Positions 1-7,669 are shown, numbered from the stretch's first letter. The stretch is 64,000 bases of DNA from Rhodobacter sp. Har01 (GCF_020564565.1 NZ_JAJCTD010000003.1:1-64000); one strand, 5' to 3'. A program made the numbers and translations. The notes: generated by a model not told the origin, from the sequence alone.

Positions 1-268
1 CAAGGGCGAACTTGAAACCGCCATCGCCGCCTTCATCGATCACTATAACAACCACCGCTGTCACGAGAGCATCGGCAACCTGACCCCGGCTGATGTCTAC
101 TTCGGTCGCGGTGAAACCATCCTGGCCGAAAGGAGACGCATCAAACAGCAAACCATCCAAAACCGCCGCTTGAACCATCAGCGTCAAGCCGCATAGCCTG
201 AAACAGGTGAGCCAGAGCCCTCTGCTCCAAAATCAGGTCGACTGCTCCAAATCTCTCGACGACGGACA
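1..268 (+). mobile_element. Right end of an IS3-family insertion sequence
   Basis: The transposase tail is followed by a stretch ending in CTCTCGACGACGGACA at about 268. Read from the outside the end begins TGTCCGTCGTCGAGAG, so it starts with TG as IS3 family ends normally do. The left end and the 3-4 bp target duplication lie outside the window, so the exact boundary is an inference from this terminal sequence. Confidence 0.5.
2..196 (+). CDS. IS3-family transposase OrfB, C-terminal fragment (cut by window edge)
   Basis: The open frame enters from the window edge and ends at TAG 194-196. Its 64 residues carry the end of an IS3-type DDE integrase core, with YNNHRCHESIGNLTP followed by a basic tail. 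That motif is typical of the last part of the rve domain, just after the catalytic glutamate. The product would catalyse transposition of the parent insertion sequence. Only the 3' end is visible, so I cannot tell whether the element is intact to the left. It is followed by about 70 nt of non-coding DNA and a plausible terminal repeat. Confidence 0.8.
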   Translation, partial: KGELETAIAAFIDHYNNHRCHESIGNLTPADVYFGRGETILAERRRIKQQTIQNRRLNHQRQAA

Positions 269-515
269 GATGGAAAGTGAATCGGTTTCGCTGTTCGGAG
301 GCGGAAACGGAGTTGCGCGCGAGCCACCGTCTAACGCCGAAGGAAGAACTGGGCACACCAGGCAGAGCTCGAATATCAGCTACCTCTCGGATCACTTCGT
401 GCCGCCTTGGGATGCTTCCAACGGCCGCGAGACAAGAGCGGCGGCCTTCGGGCCGTTCCAGTTTCCGATCACAGCCTTGCGCGCGTTCTGAGTGCAGACG
501 CCATCCTTGCTGCAC
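269..515 (-). pseudogene. Possible Mu-type transposase N-terminal fragment, truncated by the IS
   Basis: On the minus strand an open frame contains VADIRALPGVPSSSFGVRRW (about residues 46-65 counted from the ATG at 515) followed by LARN. This resembles the DNA-binding N-terminal domain of Mu-like transposases, where a LPG-LP core precedes a helix-turn-helix. The frame then runs into the IS terminal repeat, which would have cut the gene. The residues before the motif look unconserved and the true start is unknown. The call rests on motif resemblance only. It could instead be chance coding. Confidence 0.3.
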
Positions 516-619
516 CAGGCGTGAAAACCAGTGCCTTGCGCGACGAACCCAGCCCAGATGAGCGCTCAGCTATGGTCATTCTGGGTAGACGGCGATGCGC
601 TCCCCATGTTCCATCCTGC

Positions 620-654
620 CCCAAATCTGGGTCAACAAGAGCCTCAGATTTGGG
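620..654. promoter_or_regulatory. 10-bp inverted repeat, possible operator
   Basis: CCCAAATCTG at 620-629 is repeated perfectly in inverted orientation as CAGATTTGGG at 645-654, with a 15-nt spacer. It sits between the minus-strand transposase-like fragment and the plus-strand repressor remnant, where a phage repressor would be expected to bind. Function is inferred from position. Confidence 0.35.
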
Positions 655-1001
655 TAACGCTTGACAAGTATATGCTCAGAAGCGGGGCGAGCCTGCCCGG
701 CTTCGAAGCAATCTGCGCAATCTCCAAGGGGCTCGAGGTGTCGCTGGACTGGCTCGTTTCCGGAGCTGATTCCGCAGGCGACGGCGTTGAGCTCTTCGCG
801 AAACGAGCGGCGAGACATGTTGTTCAGCTCTTTGCGGCGACCCTTCTCAGACACCGTGCAGAAGGCGCCGTGAGCTTGGTCGATGCGAGCACGATCCTCA
901 AGCTCGCACCTGAAGAATCGGCCGCCGACCTTGGGGCGAGGGCAGGAGAAAAGGCGCGGGAACTGGTTGCGCAAGGCACCACAAAGGAAGACCATTCTTG
1001 A
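651..1001 (+). pseudogene. XRE-family repressor remnant, N-terminus missing
   Basis: From about 657 the frame reads TLDKYM and then a proline-glycine turn, and reaches GLEVSLDWLVSG. This is the second half of a phage-repressor-type helix-turn-helix domain, where the recognition helix is followed by a segment ending in VSLDWL. A helical C-terminal part of about 75 residues follows to the stop at 1001. The first helices of the domain are absent. The codons before 651 do not resemble this family, so the gene appears broken at its 5' end. In an intact phage it would be the lysogeny repressor or a related regulator. Confidence 0.5.
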
Positions 1002-1349
1002 ATGGAGACAGCGCCGCGCGGAACGCGTTGAAGAGCTTCCAAGGGAGCGGGTCGCAGACCTTACAGCATCGGCAACCGGCAACCGGCAACTGAAAGGTTG
1101 CCATCCTGCGCTGCGGCAAATCTTTATTCCATTGATTTCACTACATATTTTCTTGACACCAGAGTCTGCACACGACGAGAACCCGCCATTCCGGCGGTGT
1201 CTCGTCAAACCCTTTGATCAGCCCATGCGCCAAGCCGTTGAAAAACACCGCGCCGTTTTCGCGCCGTCCTCGGACCTTATGATCGCGCTCACTGAAAGGC
1301 GACGACGAGACCAGGGACATGCGGCGCGGCGGCGCGCCGCGCCGCTGGA
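1002..1349. other. Non-coding spacer with hairpins
   Basis: No convincing gene. It holds direct repeats of GGCAACC around 1074-1090 and a long hairpin at 1174-1206 whose 14-nt arms match at 12 positions around an ATTCC loop. A shorter GC hairpin lies just past the hisN stop. A minus-strand frame overlapping the 1174-1206 hairpin has no ribosome binding site and no recognisable family. Confidence 0.5.
1321..1345 (-). terminator. GC hairpin after hisN
   Basis: GCGGCGCGG (1321-1329) pairs with CCGCGCCGC (1337-1345) around a 7-nt loop, 4 nt beyond the hisN stop codon. There is no T-run, so it is a weak or Rho-assisted terminator at best. Confidence 0.35.
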
Positions 1350-2153
1350 TCACCCTGCGTTCAGCAGCGCCAGCGCCTCGGTATGGATCGCCCGGTTCGC
1401 ACAGGCCAGCACCTGGCCGCCCTGCGGGCAGGGCCGGCCCTGCCAATCGGTGACGATACCCCCGGCGGCCTCGATCACCGCGATCGGGGCCTGCACGTCA
1501 TAGGGCTGCAGCCCGGCCTCGATCACCAGGTCGATCTGACCCGCCGCCACCAGCGCATAGGCATAGCAGTCGCAGCCATAGCGTGTCAGCCTCGCCCGGG
1601 CCGAGACGCGCCGGAAGGCTGCGCCCTGGTCGGCCGTGCCCACCTCGGGAAAGGTCGTGAACAGGATCGCCTCGGCCAGCGGTCGCGGCGCGCGGCAACG
1701 CAAGGCCGCCCGCCCCATCGGCCCGCTGACCAGGGCCCGGCCCAGGCCGCCTTCGAAGCGCTCGCCGATATAGGGCTGGTCGATCAGGCCGTAGATCGGC
1801 CCCGCCGCGTCCGACACCGCGATCAGCACGCCCCAGGTCGGCGTGCCCGAAAGATAGCTGCGCGTGCCGTCGATCGGGTCCAGCACCCAGGTCAGCCCGC
1901 TGGTGCCCGCAACCGCGCCGAATTCCTCTCCCAGGATCGCATCCTGCGGACGGCGGCGCGCCAGGATCGCCCGCATCCGTTGCTCGGACAGCCGGTCGGC
2001 CACCGTCACCGGATCGAAGCGGTCCGCCTCCTTGGTTTCGGCCGAAAGGCCGGATCGGCGGAAGTGCAGCAGCGTCGCCGCGCGTGCCGCTTCCGCCAAT
2101 TCACGCGCCGTGGCAAACAATTCTGCCGCGACATCTTCGCTTACTCGCATCAT
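1350..2153 (-). CDS. hisN: Histidinol-phosphatase, inositol monophosphatase family
   Basis: The 267-residue protein has the full inositol-monophosphatase fold signature: a GEE metal-binding motif near residue 95, DPIDGT near residue 115 and a second motif, YDVQAP, near residue 225 in place of the usual WD-x-A-A/P. These residues bind the Mg2+ ions that activate water for phosphate hydrolysis. In Rhodobacteraceae this branch is generally assigned as HisN, which removes phosphate from histidinol phosphate in histidine synthesis. A general inositol phosphatase or CysQ-like role is the alternative. The start at 2153 is chosen because GGAG lies 6 nt upstream. An XRE regulator gene ends 66 nt upstream on the same strand, so the two may share a transcript. 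Confidence 0.82.
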   Translation of the reverse strand: MMRVSEDVAAELFATARELAEAARAATLLHFRRSGLSAETKEADRFDPVTVADRLSEQRMRAILARRRPQDAILGEEFGAVAGTSGLTWVLDPIDGTRSYLSGTPTWGVLIAVSDAAGPIYGLIDQPYIGERFEGGLGRALVSGPMGRAALRCRAPRPLAEAILFTTFPEVGTADQGAAFRRVSARARLTRYGCDCYAYALVAAGQIDLVIEAGLQPYDVQAPIAVIEAAGGIVTDWQGRPCPQGGQVLACANRAIHTEALALLNAG

Positions 2154-2219
2154 CCGACGCTCCGTTGTCCTGCCCCGGCGCTATCGGTCGCCGGGAGGCA
2201 GGTCAAGCGGCGGGTGCAG

Positions 2220-2579
2220 TCAAGCCGCGTCCGACAGCACGCGGGCCAGGTCGAACAGCCGGCGGCGCTGCGCCTCGGGAATGGCATAATACGACCGCAC
2301 CAGTTCCAGCGCTTCCTTGTCGGCCATGAAATCGCCCTGCGCGCCCTGCAGGGCTTCGTCACCGGACAGGCCTTCGAAGAAGAACGAGATCTGCACGCCA
2401 AGCGCGTCGGCGATGTCCCACAGGCGCGAGGCGCTGACGCGGTTCATGCCGGTCTCGTATTTCTGGATCTGCTGGAACTTGATACCGACCTTGTCGGCCA
2501 GTTGCTGCTGGGTCATGCCCACCATCCAGCGGCGATGCCGGATGCGCTTGCCGACATGGGCGTCGACGGGATGCTTCAT
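2220..2579 (-). CDS. XRE-family transcriptional regulator
   Basis: A 119-residue protein with a cro/C1-type helix-turn-helix at about residues 10-65: MTQQQLADKVGIKFQQIQKY is followed by ETG and SASRLWDIADALGV. The C-terminal 50 residues are helical and unassigned. The start at MKHPVD (2579) is preferred over an in-frame upstream start at 2765, because the extension is poorly coding and the family begins close to this methionine. The upstream region has a perfect TATAAT -10 box and a 9-bp palindrome over the predicted transcription start. This suggests autorepression. Target genes are unknown; hisN lies downstream. Confidence 0.85.
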   Translation of the reverse strand: MKHPVDAHVGKRIRHRRWMVGMTQQQLADKVGIKFQQIQKYETGMNRVSASRLWDIADALGVQISFFFEGLSGDEALQGAQGDFMADKEALELVRSYYAIPEAQRRRLFDLARVLSDAA

Positions 2580-2697
2580 TCTTAACTCCAGTACATGCGC
2601 AACACTCGCGCGGGTTCCCCCGACTGAATATAAGCAGATTCCGTGCCAAACTCTCCCAAACCGGGAAAAGAAAGTTGAAAATGCAATCGAATCGAAA

Positions 2698-2752
2698 ACC
2701 TGTCCATTTGGACAGGTAGCATTATACAGCCGTATAACAAAACCGGCGTCAA
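2698..2752 (-). promoter_or_regulatory. Promoter and palindromic operator of the XRE gene
   Basis: On the minus strand TATAAT lies at 2726-2721 and a TTGACG -35-like box at 2752-2747, a long 20-nt spacing. Directly downstream of the -10 box the palindrome ACCTGTCCA-TT-TGGACAGGT (2698-2717) covers the expected start site, a classic repressor position. A second inverted repeat, TTATAC-AGCC-GTATAA (2722-2737), overlaps the -10 box and could give a -10 element toward the plus-strand gene at 2915 as well. Confidence 0.6.
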
Positions 2753-2914
2753 GTGAGGTTAACACTCAGGGATGCCAACCTGCCCCGCCACTCGCCTTTA
2801 GGGCGATTTCCATTTCGCAATGCAAATCAAGCCTAATATTCGCATAATGCAACGGCTTGCCTTCCCACCGGGCGCCCGCCACCCTTGCAATGTCACGGCA
2901 AGGAAGGACGCCGC

Positions 2915-3889
2915 ATGCGGGCATGGATGATTCGACAGCTGGACCGGCCGGCCGGCATCGAGACCGTCACACGGCCGGTTCCCGGCCCGGGCGAGGCGCT
3001 GGTGCGGGTGGCGGCGGCAGGGCTGAACTTCGCCGATCTGCTGATGGCCGAAGGCCGCTACCAGACCCGGGTCGCGCCCCCCTTCGTCCCCGGCCTGGAA
3101 CTTGCGGGCACCGTTCAGGAGCTTGGCCCCGGGACGCAAGGTCCGCCGCCCGGCACCCGGGTGGCTGCGCATGTCGCGGGGGGCGCCTTCGCCGACTATG
3201 CCCTGGTGCCCGCCGACCGCCTGCTTGCGCTGCCCGACGCGATGCCGTTCGACATCGCCGCCGGCTTCCAGATTGCCTATGGCACCGCGCATCTGGCGCT
3301 GACCCATGCCGCCCGCCTGACCGCCGGCGAGACGCTGTTCGTCACCGGCGCTGCCGGCGGCGTGGGCCTGACCGCCGTCGAGATCGGCCACGACCTTGGC
3401 GCGCGGGTGATCGCCCAGGTCCGCGGGCCGGACAAGGCCGCTCTCGCCCGCGCCGCGGGGGCCGACGCGGTCATCGACAGCGCCGAGCCCGACCTCAAGG
3501 CCGCGCTCAAGGCGCTGGGCGGGGTGGACGTGGTCTATGATACTGTCGGCGGCCCCGGCTTTGACGCCGCGCTGCGCGCCACCCGACCGGGCGGGCGGCT
3601 TCTGGCCATCGGCTTTGCCGGCGGCGAGGTGCCGAAGGTGCCGCTCAACCTGCTGCTGGTGAAGAACGTCAGCGTCATCGGCTTCTGGTGGGGCGGCTAC
3701 CTGGACTTCGCGCCGGACCTGCTGACTGCCAGCCTGGCCGACCTGATCGCCCGCTGGCAGGCCGGGCGCCTGCACCCGCATATCGGCCAGATCCTGCCGT
3801 TCGAGGCCCTGCCCGAAGGGCTGGCGCTGATCCGCGACCGCAAGGCGCAGGGCAAGATCGTGCTGCAGGTTGCCGATCAGGCGCGATAG
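2915..3889 (+). CDS. NADPH:quinone oxidoreductase-like zinc-independent MDR protein
   Basis: 324 residues of the medium-chain dehydrogenase/reductase superfamily. The N-terminal GroES-like part runs to about residue 120 and is followed by a Rossmann domain with a GAAGGVG nucleotide-binding loop near residue 147. No zinc-binding cysteine cluster is seen, which places it with the quinone oxidoreductase/enoyl reductase-like MDR enzymes that use NADPH. The natural substrate is not evident. The ATG at 2915 is chosen because AAGGAAGG lies 7 nt upstream; a TTG at 2885 in the same frame has no such site. Its 3' end overlaps the convergent LysR gene by 13 nt. Confidence 0.85.
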   Translation: MRAWMIRQLDRPAGIETVTRPVPGPGEALVRVAAAGLNFADLLMAEGRYQTRVAPPFVPGLELAGTVQELGPGTQGPPPGTRVAAHVAGGAFADYALVPADRLLALPDAMPFDIAAGFQIAYGTAHLALTHAARLTAGETLFVTGAAGGVGLTAVEIGHDLGARVIAQVRGPDKAALARAAGADAVIDSAEPDLKAALKALGGVDVVYDTVGGPGFDAALRATRPGGRLLAIGFAGGEVPKVPLNLLLVKNVSVIGFWWGGYLDFAPDLLTASLADLIARWQAGRLHPHIGQILPFEALPEGLALIRDRKAQGKIVLQVADQAR

Positions 3890-4728
3890 GCGCAGCGCAA
3901 CTCGGCGATCAGCGTGTCGATCACCTCGTCGCGCCGCGCCCCGCCGCGATAGAGGCACAGCGAGGTGCGCCCCAGCGCCGGCAGGGCCGTCTCGGCCGCA
4001 ACCGGCGCGGTGCCGTCGGGCAGCGTGCCCTCCATCCGCACGGTCACCGCCAGGTCGGCCGCCACCGTCGCCTCGACCGCCTGTTCGCTTTCGCCGCCCG
4101 TGGCCATTTCCCAGGGAATGTCGGCTGCATCCAGCGCCGCCGTGGCGATCGGCCGGAAGATGCAGGTGTCCTTGAACCCCAGCCGCAGCGGCCGGCGCAG
4201 CCAGATCGCGCCGTCCGGCGCCCCCACCCAGACCAGCCCGCGCGACGACAGCACCTCGGCCGCCGGGTCGGGGCGTTCCTCGGTGGTCACGATCACGTCG
4301 AACTCGCCGCGGGCGAAGCCGTCTTTCAACAGCAGGGTGAACGACGACACCAGGTTCACCCGCACCCGCGGATAGGCCTGCGCCAGCCGCTTCAGGATGC
4401 CGGGGATCGCCGGATAGACCACGTCATGCGGCACCCCAAGCCGCACCTCGCCCTCATAGACGCCCGAGCCGAAGCGCGACAGCACCTCGTCGTTCAGCGC
4501 CAGCATCCGGCGCCCGTAGGACAGCAGTTGCTCGCCCTCGGCCGAAAGCGCCAGCTTGCGCGCGGCGCGCGAGAACAGCGACTGGCCAAGCGAGTCTTCC
4601 AGACGCTTGATCTGCATCGAGACGGCTGACTGGGTCAGATTCAGGAACCCCGCTGCCCGCGTCACCCCGCCGACGTCGGCGACGGTGACAAAGGACCGCA
4701 GGGCGGCAAGGTCAAGGTTGCGAGGCAT
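3877..4728 (-). CDS. LysR-family transcriptional regulator
   Basis: 283 residues. The N-terminal winged helix-turn-helix (about 3-62) has LAALRSFVTVADVGGVTRAA and then QSAVSMQIKRLE, the LysR recognition helix region. The rest is a substrate-binding-like effector domain. The start at 4728 gives the normal N-terminus; an upstream in-frame ATG at 4791 would add 21 unconserved residues. The gene is divergent from a DUF1127 gene across a 124-bp spacer. LysR proteins usually control the divergent neighbour, so that small gene is the likely target. The effector is unknown. Confidence 0.88.
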   Translation of the reverse strand: MPRNLDLAALRSFVTVADVGGVTRAAGFLNLTQSAVSMQIKRLEDSLGQSLFSRAARKLALSAEGEQLLSYGRRMLALNDEVLSRFGSGVYEGEVRLGVPHDVVYPAIPGILKRLAQAYPRVRVNLVSSFTLLLKDGFARGEFDVIVTTEERPDPAAEVLSSRGLVWVGAPDGAIWLRRPLRLGFKDTCIFRPIATAALDAADIPWEMATGGESEQAVEATVAADLAVTVRMEGTLPDGTAPVAAETALPALGRTSLCLYRGGARRDEVIDTLIAELRCAYRA

Positions 4729-4852
4729 ATCACGATTCCTGAACGTTCGCGTCACAATCATTCGTTTCAAGAATACATCGAACAGGCGCATATATCAAGC
4801 ATCCCGATCAGTGACTTGTCCAAGATCACGCAAACCGATGAAAGGTCACGCC

Positions 4853-5077
4853 ATGCCCCGGTTCGTCTCTGCCCTCGGACGCCGCCGTCCCTTGCCGACC
4901 CTGTCCTGGCGGGCGGTGCTGCGCCACCTGTCCGACCGCCTGGCGCTTCGCCGCGAGCGTCTTCGCCTCGGCAGGCTTGATCCGCACCTCTTGCGCGACA
5001 TCGGCCTCAGCGCCGAGGCTGCCGCCGCCGAAGCAGGCCGCCCGATCTGGGACGTCCCCGACCACTGGCGCCAGTGA
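4853..5077 (+). CDS. DUF1127 small arginine-rich protein
   Basis: 74 residues, strongly basic at the N-terminus. The C-terminal DUF1127 domain contains LGRLDPHLLRDIGLS followed by AEAAAAEAGRPIW. Short DUF1127 proteins are common in Alphaproteobacteria; some bind RNA and influence phosphate and carbon metabolism. No function can be given for this copy. The ATG at 4853 follows an AAAGG site with 7-nt spacing and is preferred over the ATG at 4838. A palindrome, CACTGGCGCCAGTG, covers the stop codon and may help end the transcript. Confidence 0.82.
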   Translation: MPRFVSALGRRRPLPTLSWRAVLRHLSDRLALRRERLRLGRLDPHLLRDIGLSAEAAAAEAGRPIWDVPDHWRQ

Positions 5078-5140
5078 TGGCCAGTGATCGGGCGTGATCG
5101 GCGCTGCGACGGCACGGACGGATTTTTCGGCCGGAAATTC

Positions 5141-5169
5141 TTGAAATCGGCCGCGGCCTTCCCGATATT
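5141..5169 (+). promoter_or_regulatory. Putative sigma-70 promoter of the BAX inhibitor-like gene
   Basis: TTGAAA (5141-5146) and GATATT (5164-5169) are separated by 17 nt, with the start codon of the next gene about 60 nt downstream. The match is 5 of 6 and 4 of 6 to consensus. Confidence 0.45.
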
Positions 5170-5231
5170 CGTCCCATGAGGTCGCGCCGGTTCCCCCGGC
5201 GTTGCCCTAAGGGACAACATCGGAGGCTTCA

Positions 5232-5966
5232 ATGGCTCAATATGAAACGATCCGGACGGTGGGTGTCGGCACCCGCGCCCAGATCGACGAAGGGCTTCGC
5301 GCCCACATGAACAAGGTCTACGGGCTGATGTCTGTGGCAATGCTGGTGACGGGTGGCGTTGCCTGGGCGGTCGGCACCTCGGACGCGCTGCTGTCGATCC
5401 TGCGCAACCCGGCCGGCGGCATGACGATCCTGGGCTGGGTGGTGATGTTCGCGCCGCTGGCGATGGTCTTCGCCTTCGGTGCGATGATCAACCGGCTGTC
5501 CTATGCGGCGGCGCAGCTGTTCTTCTATGCCTTCGCGGCCGTGATGGGCCTGTCGCTGGCCTGGATCTTTCAGGTCTTTACCGGCGCCTCGATCGCGCAG
5601 ACCTTCCTGGTGACGTCGATCGCCTTCGCCTCGCTGTCGCTTTGGGGCTATGTCACCAAGCGTGACCTCAGCGGCATGGGCACCTTCCTGATGATGGGCC
5701 TGGTCGGCCTGATCGTCGCCTCGCTGGTGAACCTGTGGCTGGGCTCGATGGGCCTGTCGTTCGCGATCTCGGTGATCGGCGTGCTGATCTTCGCCGGCCT
5801 GACCGCCTATGACACGCAGCGGATCAAGACCGACTACATCCAGCACGCGCAGGCGATGGACCAGGAATGGCTGGGCAAGTCGGCCATCATGGGCGCGCTA
5901 AACCTGTACATGGACTTCCTGAACCTGTTCATGTTCCTGCTGCAGTTCCTGGGCAACCGCGAATAA
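5232..5966 (+). CDS. BAX inhibitor-1 (YccA/UPF0005) family membrane protein
   Basis: 244 residues with seven hydrophobic segments from about residue 32 to the C-terminus. It carries the family signature region AYDTQRIKTDY near residue 195 and ends in an LNLYMDFLNLF helix. Bacterial BI-1 proteins are inner-membrane proteins, some of which form pH-sensitive calcium leaks; E. coli YccA modulates FtsH proteolysis. The start is supported by GGAGG in the segment just upstream. A strong terminator hairpin follows the gene and the next gene is convergent, so it is probably transcribed alone. Confidence 0.9.
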   Translation: MAQYETIRTVGVGTRAQIDEGLRAHMNKVYGLMSVAMLVTGGVAWAVGTSDALLSILRNPAGGMTILGWVVMFAPLAMVFAFGAMINRLSYAAAQLFFYAFAAVMGLSLAWIFQVFTGASIAQTFLVTSIAFASLSLWGYVTKRDLSGMGTFLMMGLVGLIVASLVNLWLGSMGLSFAISVIGVLIFAGLTAYDTQRIKTDYIQHAQAMDQEWLGKSAIMGALNLYMDFLNLFMFLLQFLGNRE

Positions 5967-5989
5967 GGCTCAGGCAAGGTGCCAAGACC

Positions 5990-6015
5990 AAGGGCCGGGG
6001 GAAACCCCGGCCCTT
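5990..6015. terminator. Bidirectional intrinsic terminator
   Basis: AAGGGCCGGGG (5990-6000) pairs perfectly with CCCCGGCCCTT (6005-6015) around a GAAA loop. It lies between two convergent genes, and the 11-bp stem could serve both. Confidence 0.85.
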
Positions 6016-6030
6016 CTTCGTTGCAGCGGC

Positions 6031-6723
6031 CTAGACCACCGCGCCGAAGAAATACCCCACGGCCCAGGTGACGGCCATGGCAACCGCCCCCCAGAAGGTG
6101 ACGCGCGCCACCCCCCGCACCACCGGCGCGCCGCCCGCCCTGGCCCCCACCGCGCCAAGCACGGCCAGAAAGATCAGCGACAGCACCGTCACCCAAAGCG
6201 GGATCGACGCCTCGGGCACCAGCGCAGCGGTGGCCAGCGGCAGCGCTGCGCCCACCGCAAAGGTCAGCGCCGAGGCCCCTGCGGCCACCAGCGGCTGCGC
6301 CTCGGTGTGCTCCGACATCCCCAGCTCATCACGCTTGTGGGCGGCGAGGGCATCCTTTTCGTGCAGCGCCTCGGCCACCTGCCGGGCCAGGTCGGGCGTC
6401 AGCCCGCGGCCCTGGTAGATCGCCGCCAGCGCCCGCAGCTCCTCGGCCGGGTCGGCGTCGATTTCCTGCTGCTCGCGCGCCAGATCGGCGGCTTCGGTAT
6501 CGGCCTGGCTTGAGACCGAGACATATTCCCCCGCCGCCATGCTCAGCGCGCCCGCCGCCAGCCCGGCCGCGCCGGCGATCATCACCTCGGCCCGGCCCGA
6601 GGCGGCGGCAACCCCGACAATCAGCGAGGCCGTCGAGACGATGCCGTCGTTCGCCCCCAGAACGGCCGCGCGCAGCCAGCCCACCCGCGAGACGAAATGG
6701 CGTTCATAGTGACTGCGTTCCAT
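6031..6723 (-). CDS. VIT1/CCC1 family transporter
   Basis: 230 residues. The N-terminus has GWLRAAVLGANDGIVSTASL, the hallmark first helix of VIT/CCC1 iron and manganese transporters. A second helix holds GALSMAAGEYVSVSSQ, which contains conserved metal-coordinating residues. An acidic cytoplasmic segment (about 80-135) is followed by three more helices. The likely role is Fe2+ or Mn2+ transport across the inner membrane. The ATG at 6723 gives the usual family N-terminus; longer in-frame starts add unconserved residues. rpmG lies 70 nt upstream on the same strand. Confidence 0.85.
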   Translation of the reverse strand: MERSHYERHFVSRVGWLRAAVLGANDGIVSTASLIVGVAAASGRAEVMIAGAAGLAAGALSMAAGEYVSVSSQADTEAADLAREQQEIDADPAEELRALAAIYQGRGLTPDLARQVAEALHEKDALAAHKRDELGMSEHTEAQPLVAAGASALTFAVGAALPLATAALVPEASIPLWVTVLSLIFLAVLGAVGARAGGAPVVRGVARVTFWGAVAMAVTWAVGYFFGAVV

Positions 6724-6793
6724 GGCCCGACTCCGCAAACGAAAACCGCGCCCAAGAGGCGCGGTCCGGCCGGAATCGTCAAGCAGCGTGCGC

Positions 6794-6961
6794 TTACTTG
6801 ATCTTGCCTTCCTTGTAATCCACATGCTCCCGCTTCACGGGATCGTACTTCTTCACGACCATCTTCTCGGTCATGGTGCGGGCGTTCTTCTTGGTCACGT
6901 AGAAGTGCCCGGTGCCCGCCGTCGAGTTCAGACGGATCTTGATCGTCGTCGGCTTCGCCAT
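6794..6961 (-). CDS. rpmG: 50S ribosomal protein L33
   Basis: 55 residues starting [18 protein letters not shown] and carrying the [12 protein letters not shown] region, the standard length and sequence of bacterial L33, a small protein of the large ribosomal subunit near the E site. It lacks the CxxC pairs of zinc-binding L33 forms. AGGAGA lies upstream of the ATG. A promoter-like pair is found about 60-85 nt upstream. Confidence 0.97.
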   Translation of the reverse strand: MAKPTTIKIRLNSTAGTGHFYVTKKNARTMTEKMVVKKYDPVKREHVDYKEGKIK

Positions 6962-7019
6962 CGTCGTGTCTCCTGTGCCGGGAAAACCGGTGCTTCCCCG
7001 CGAAATCCTTGAAGCCCGC

Positions 7020-7047
7020 CTTTTACGCGCGGCACAAGCGGAGTCAA
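7020..7047 (-). promoter_or_regulatory. Putative promoter of rpmG
   Basis: Reading the minus strand, TTGACT (7047-7042) and TAAAAG (7025-7020) are 16 nt apart, followed by rpmG about 60 nt downstream. The match is 5 of 6 and 4 of 6 to the sigma-70 consensus. Confidence 0.5.
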
Positions 7048-7139
7048 CAGCGAAACACCAGCGGCCGCAGCGAAATCGCGCGCCTTCGGCGCAGGCCTCT
7101 TGTCTCGGCTCTGGCCTGCGGCCAACCGCCTCGGACGGC

Positions 7140-7246
7140 GGGGGCGCTTCGCCCCCCGCACCCCCAGAGGGTATTTTGGCCAAGATGAAGCTGCATGGTC
7201 TTCATCTTGGCCAAAATACCCCGGGGGTGAGGGGGCAGCGCCCCCT
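7140..7246. repeat. Inverted pair of hairpin-TATTTT-GATGAAG repeats between rpmG and rnpB
   Basis: This covers most of the 302-nt spacer 6962-7263. Copy 1 has a GGGGG-CCCCC hairpin (7140-7156), then TATTTTGGCCAAGATGAAG ending at 7190. Copy 2 is the mirror image from 7200 to 7246. The two facing halves form a perfect 22-bp inverted repeat (7169-7190 with 7200-7221) around a 9-nt loop. The GC hairpin of copy 2 (AGGGGGC 7230-7236 with GCCCCCT 7240-7246) lies just past the rnpB 3' end and may terminate it. Confidence 0.85.
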
Positions 7247-7263
7247 TTCGACGCTATGGCAAA

Positions 7264-7662
7264 GCGCGCGGATGGCCTGTAAGCCGGATTCTGTCCCGGC
7301 GGTTGCCCGCCATGGATGACCATTCCTCTGCCGACCGCGTTGCCGCGGCGGTCAAGCTGCCAACCCGGGCCTCTCGGGCTGAAGCGTCCCTGCGGCGGTA
7401 TCGGTTTCCCGACCAGCCCCGCGCGAGGCCCCTATTCGGCATTGCTCCGGGCGGGGCTTGCCATGCCGGTCCGGTTGCCCGTCCCGCGGTGGGCTTTTAC
7501 CCCACCGTTTCACCCTTGCCCCGGGCGGACCCGGGGCGGTCTCGTTCTCTGTGGCGCTTTCCCTGGGGTTGCCCCCGCCGGGGGTTACCCGGCGCCCTTG
7601 CTTCATGGAGTCCGGACTTTCCTCGGACGTTGCCGCCCGCGGTCATCCAGCCATCCGCGCGA
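7264..7662 (-). ncRNA. rnpB: RNase P RNA (type A)
   Basis: The minus strand carries the universally conserved GAGGAAAGTCCGGACTCC near the 5' end (around 7610-7630) and CAGAATCCGGCTTACAGGCC near the 3' end (around 7273-7292). The terminal helix P1 is visible: GCGCGGATGGC at the 5' end pairs with GCCATCCGCGC at the 3' end. Length of about 400 nt fits alphaproteobacterial type A RNA. It is the catalytic part of the enzyme that matures the 5' ends of tRNAs. The 5' end lies within about 10 nt of the stop codon of the upstream amidase gene. The ends are estimated from P1. Confidence 0.95.
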
Positions 7663-7669
7663 GGAGGAC

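Noticed and set aside
1141..1446. Minus-strand frame of 101 codons after hisN
   Set aside because: It begins inside hisN in another frame, overlaps a strong hairpin and has no ribosome binding site.
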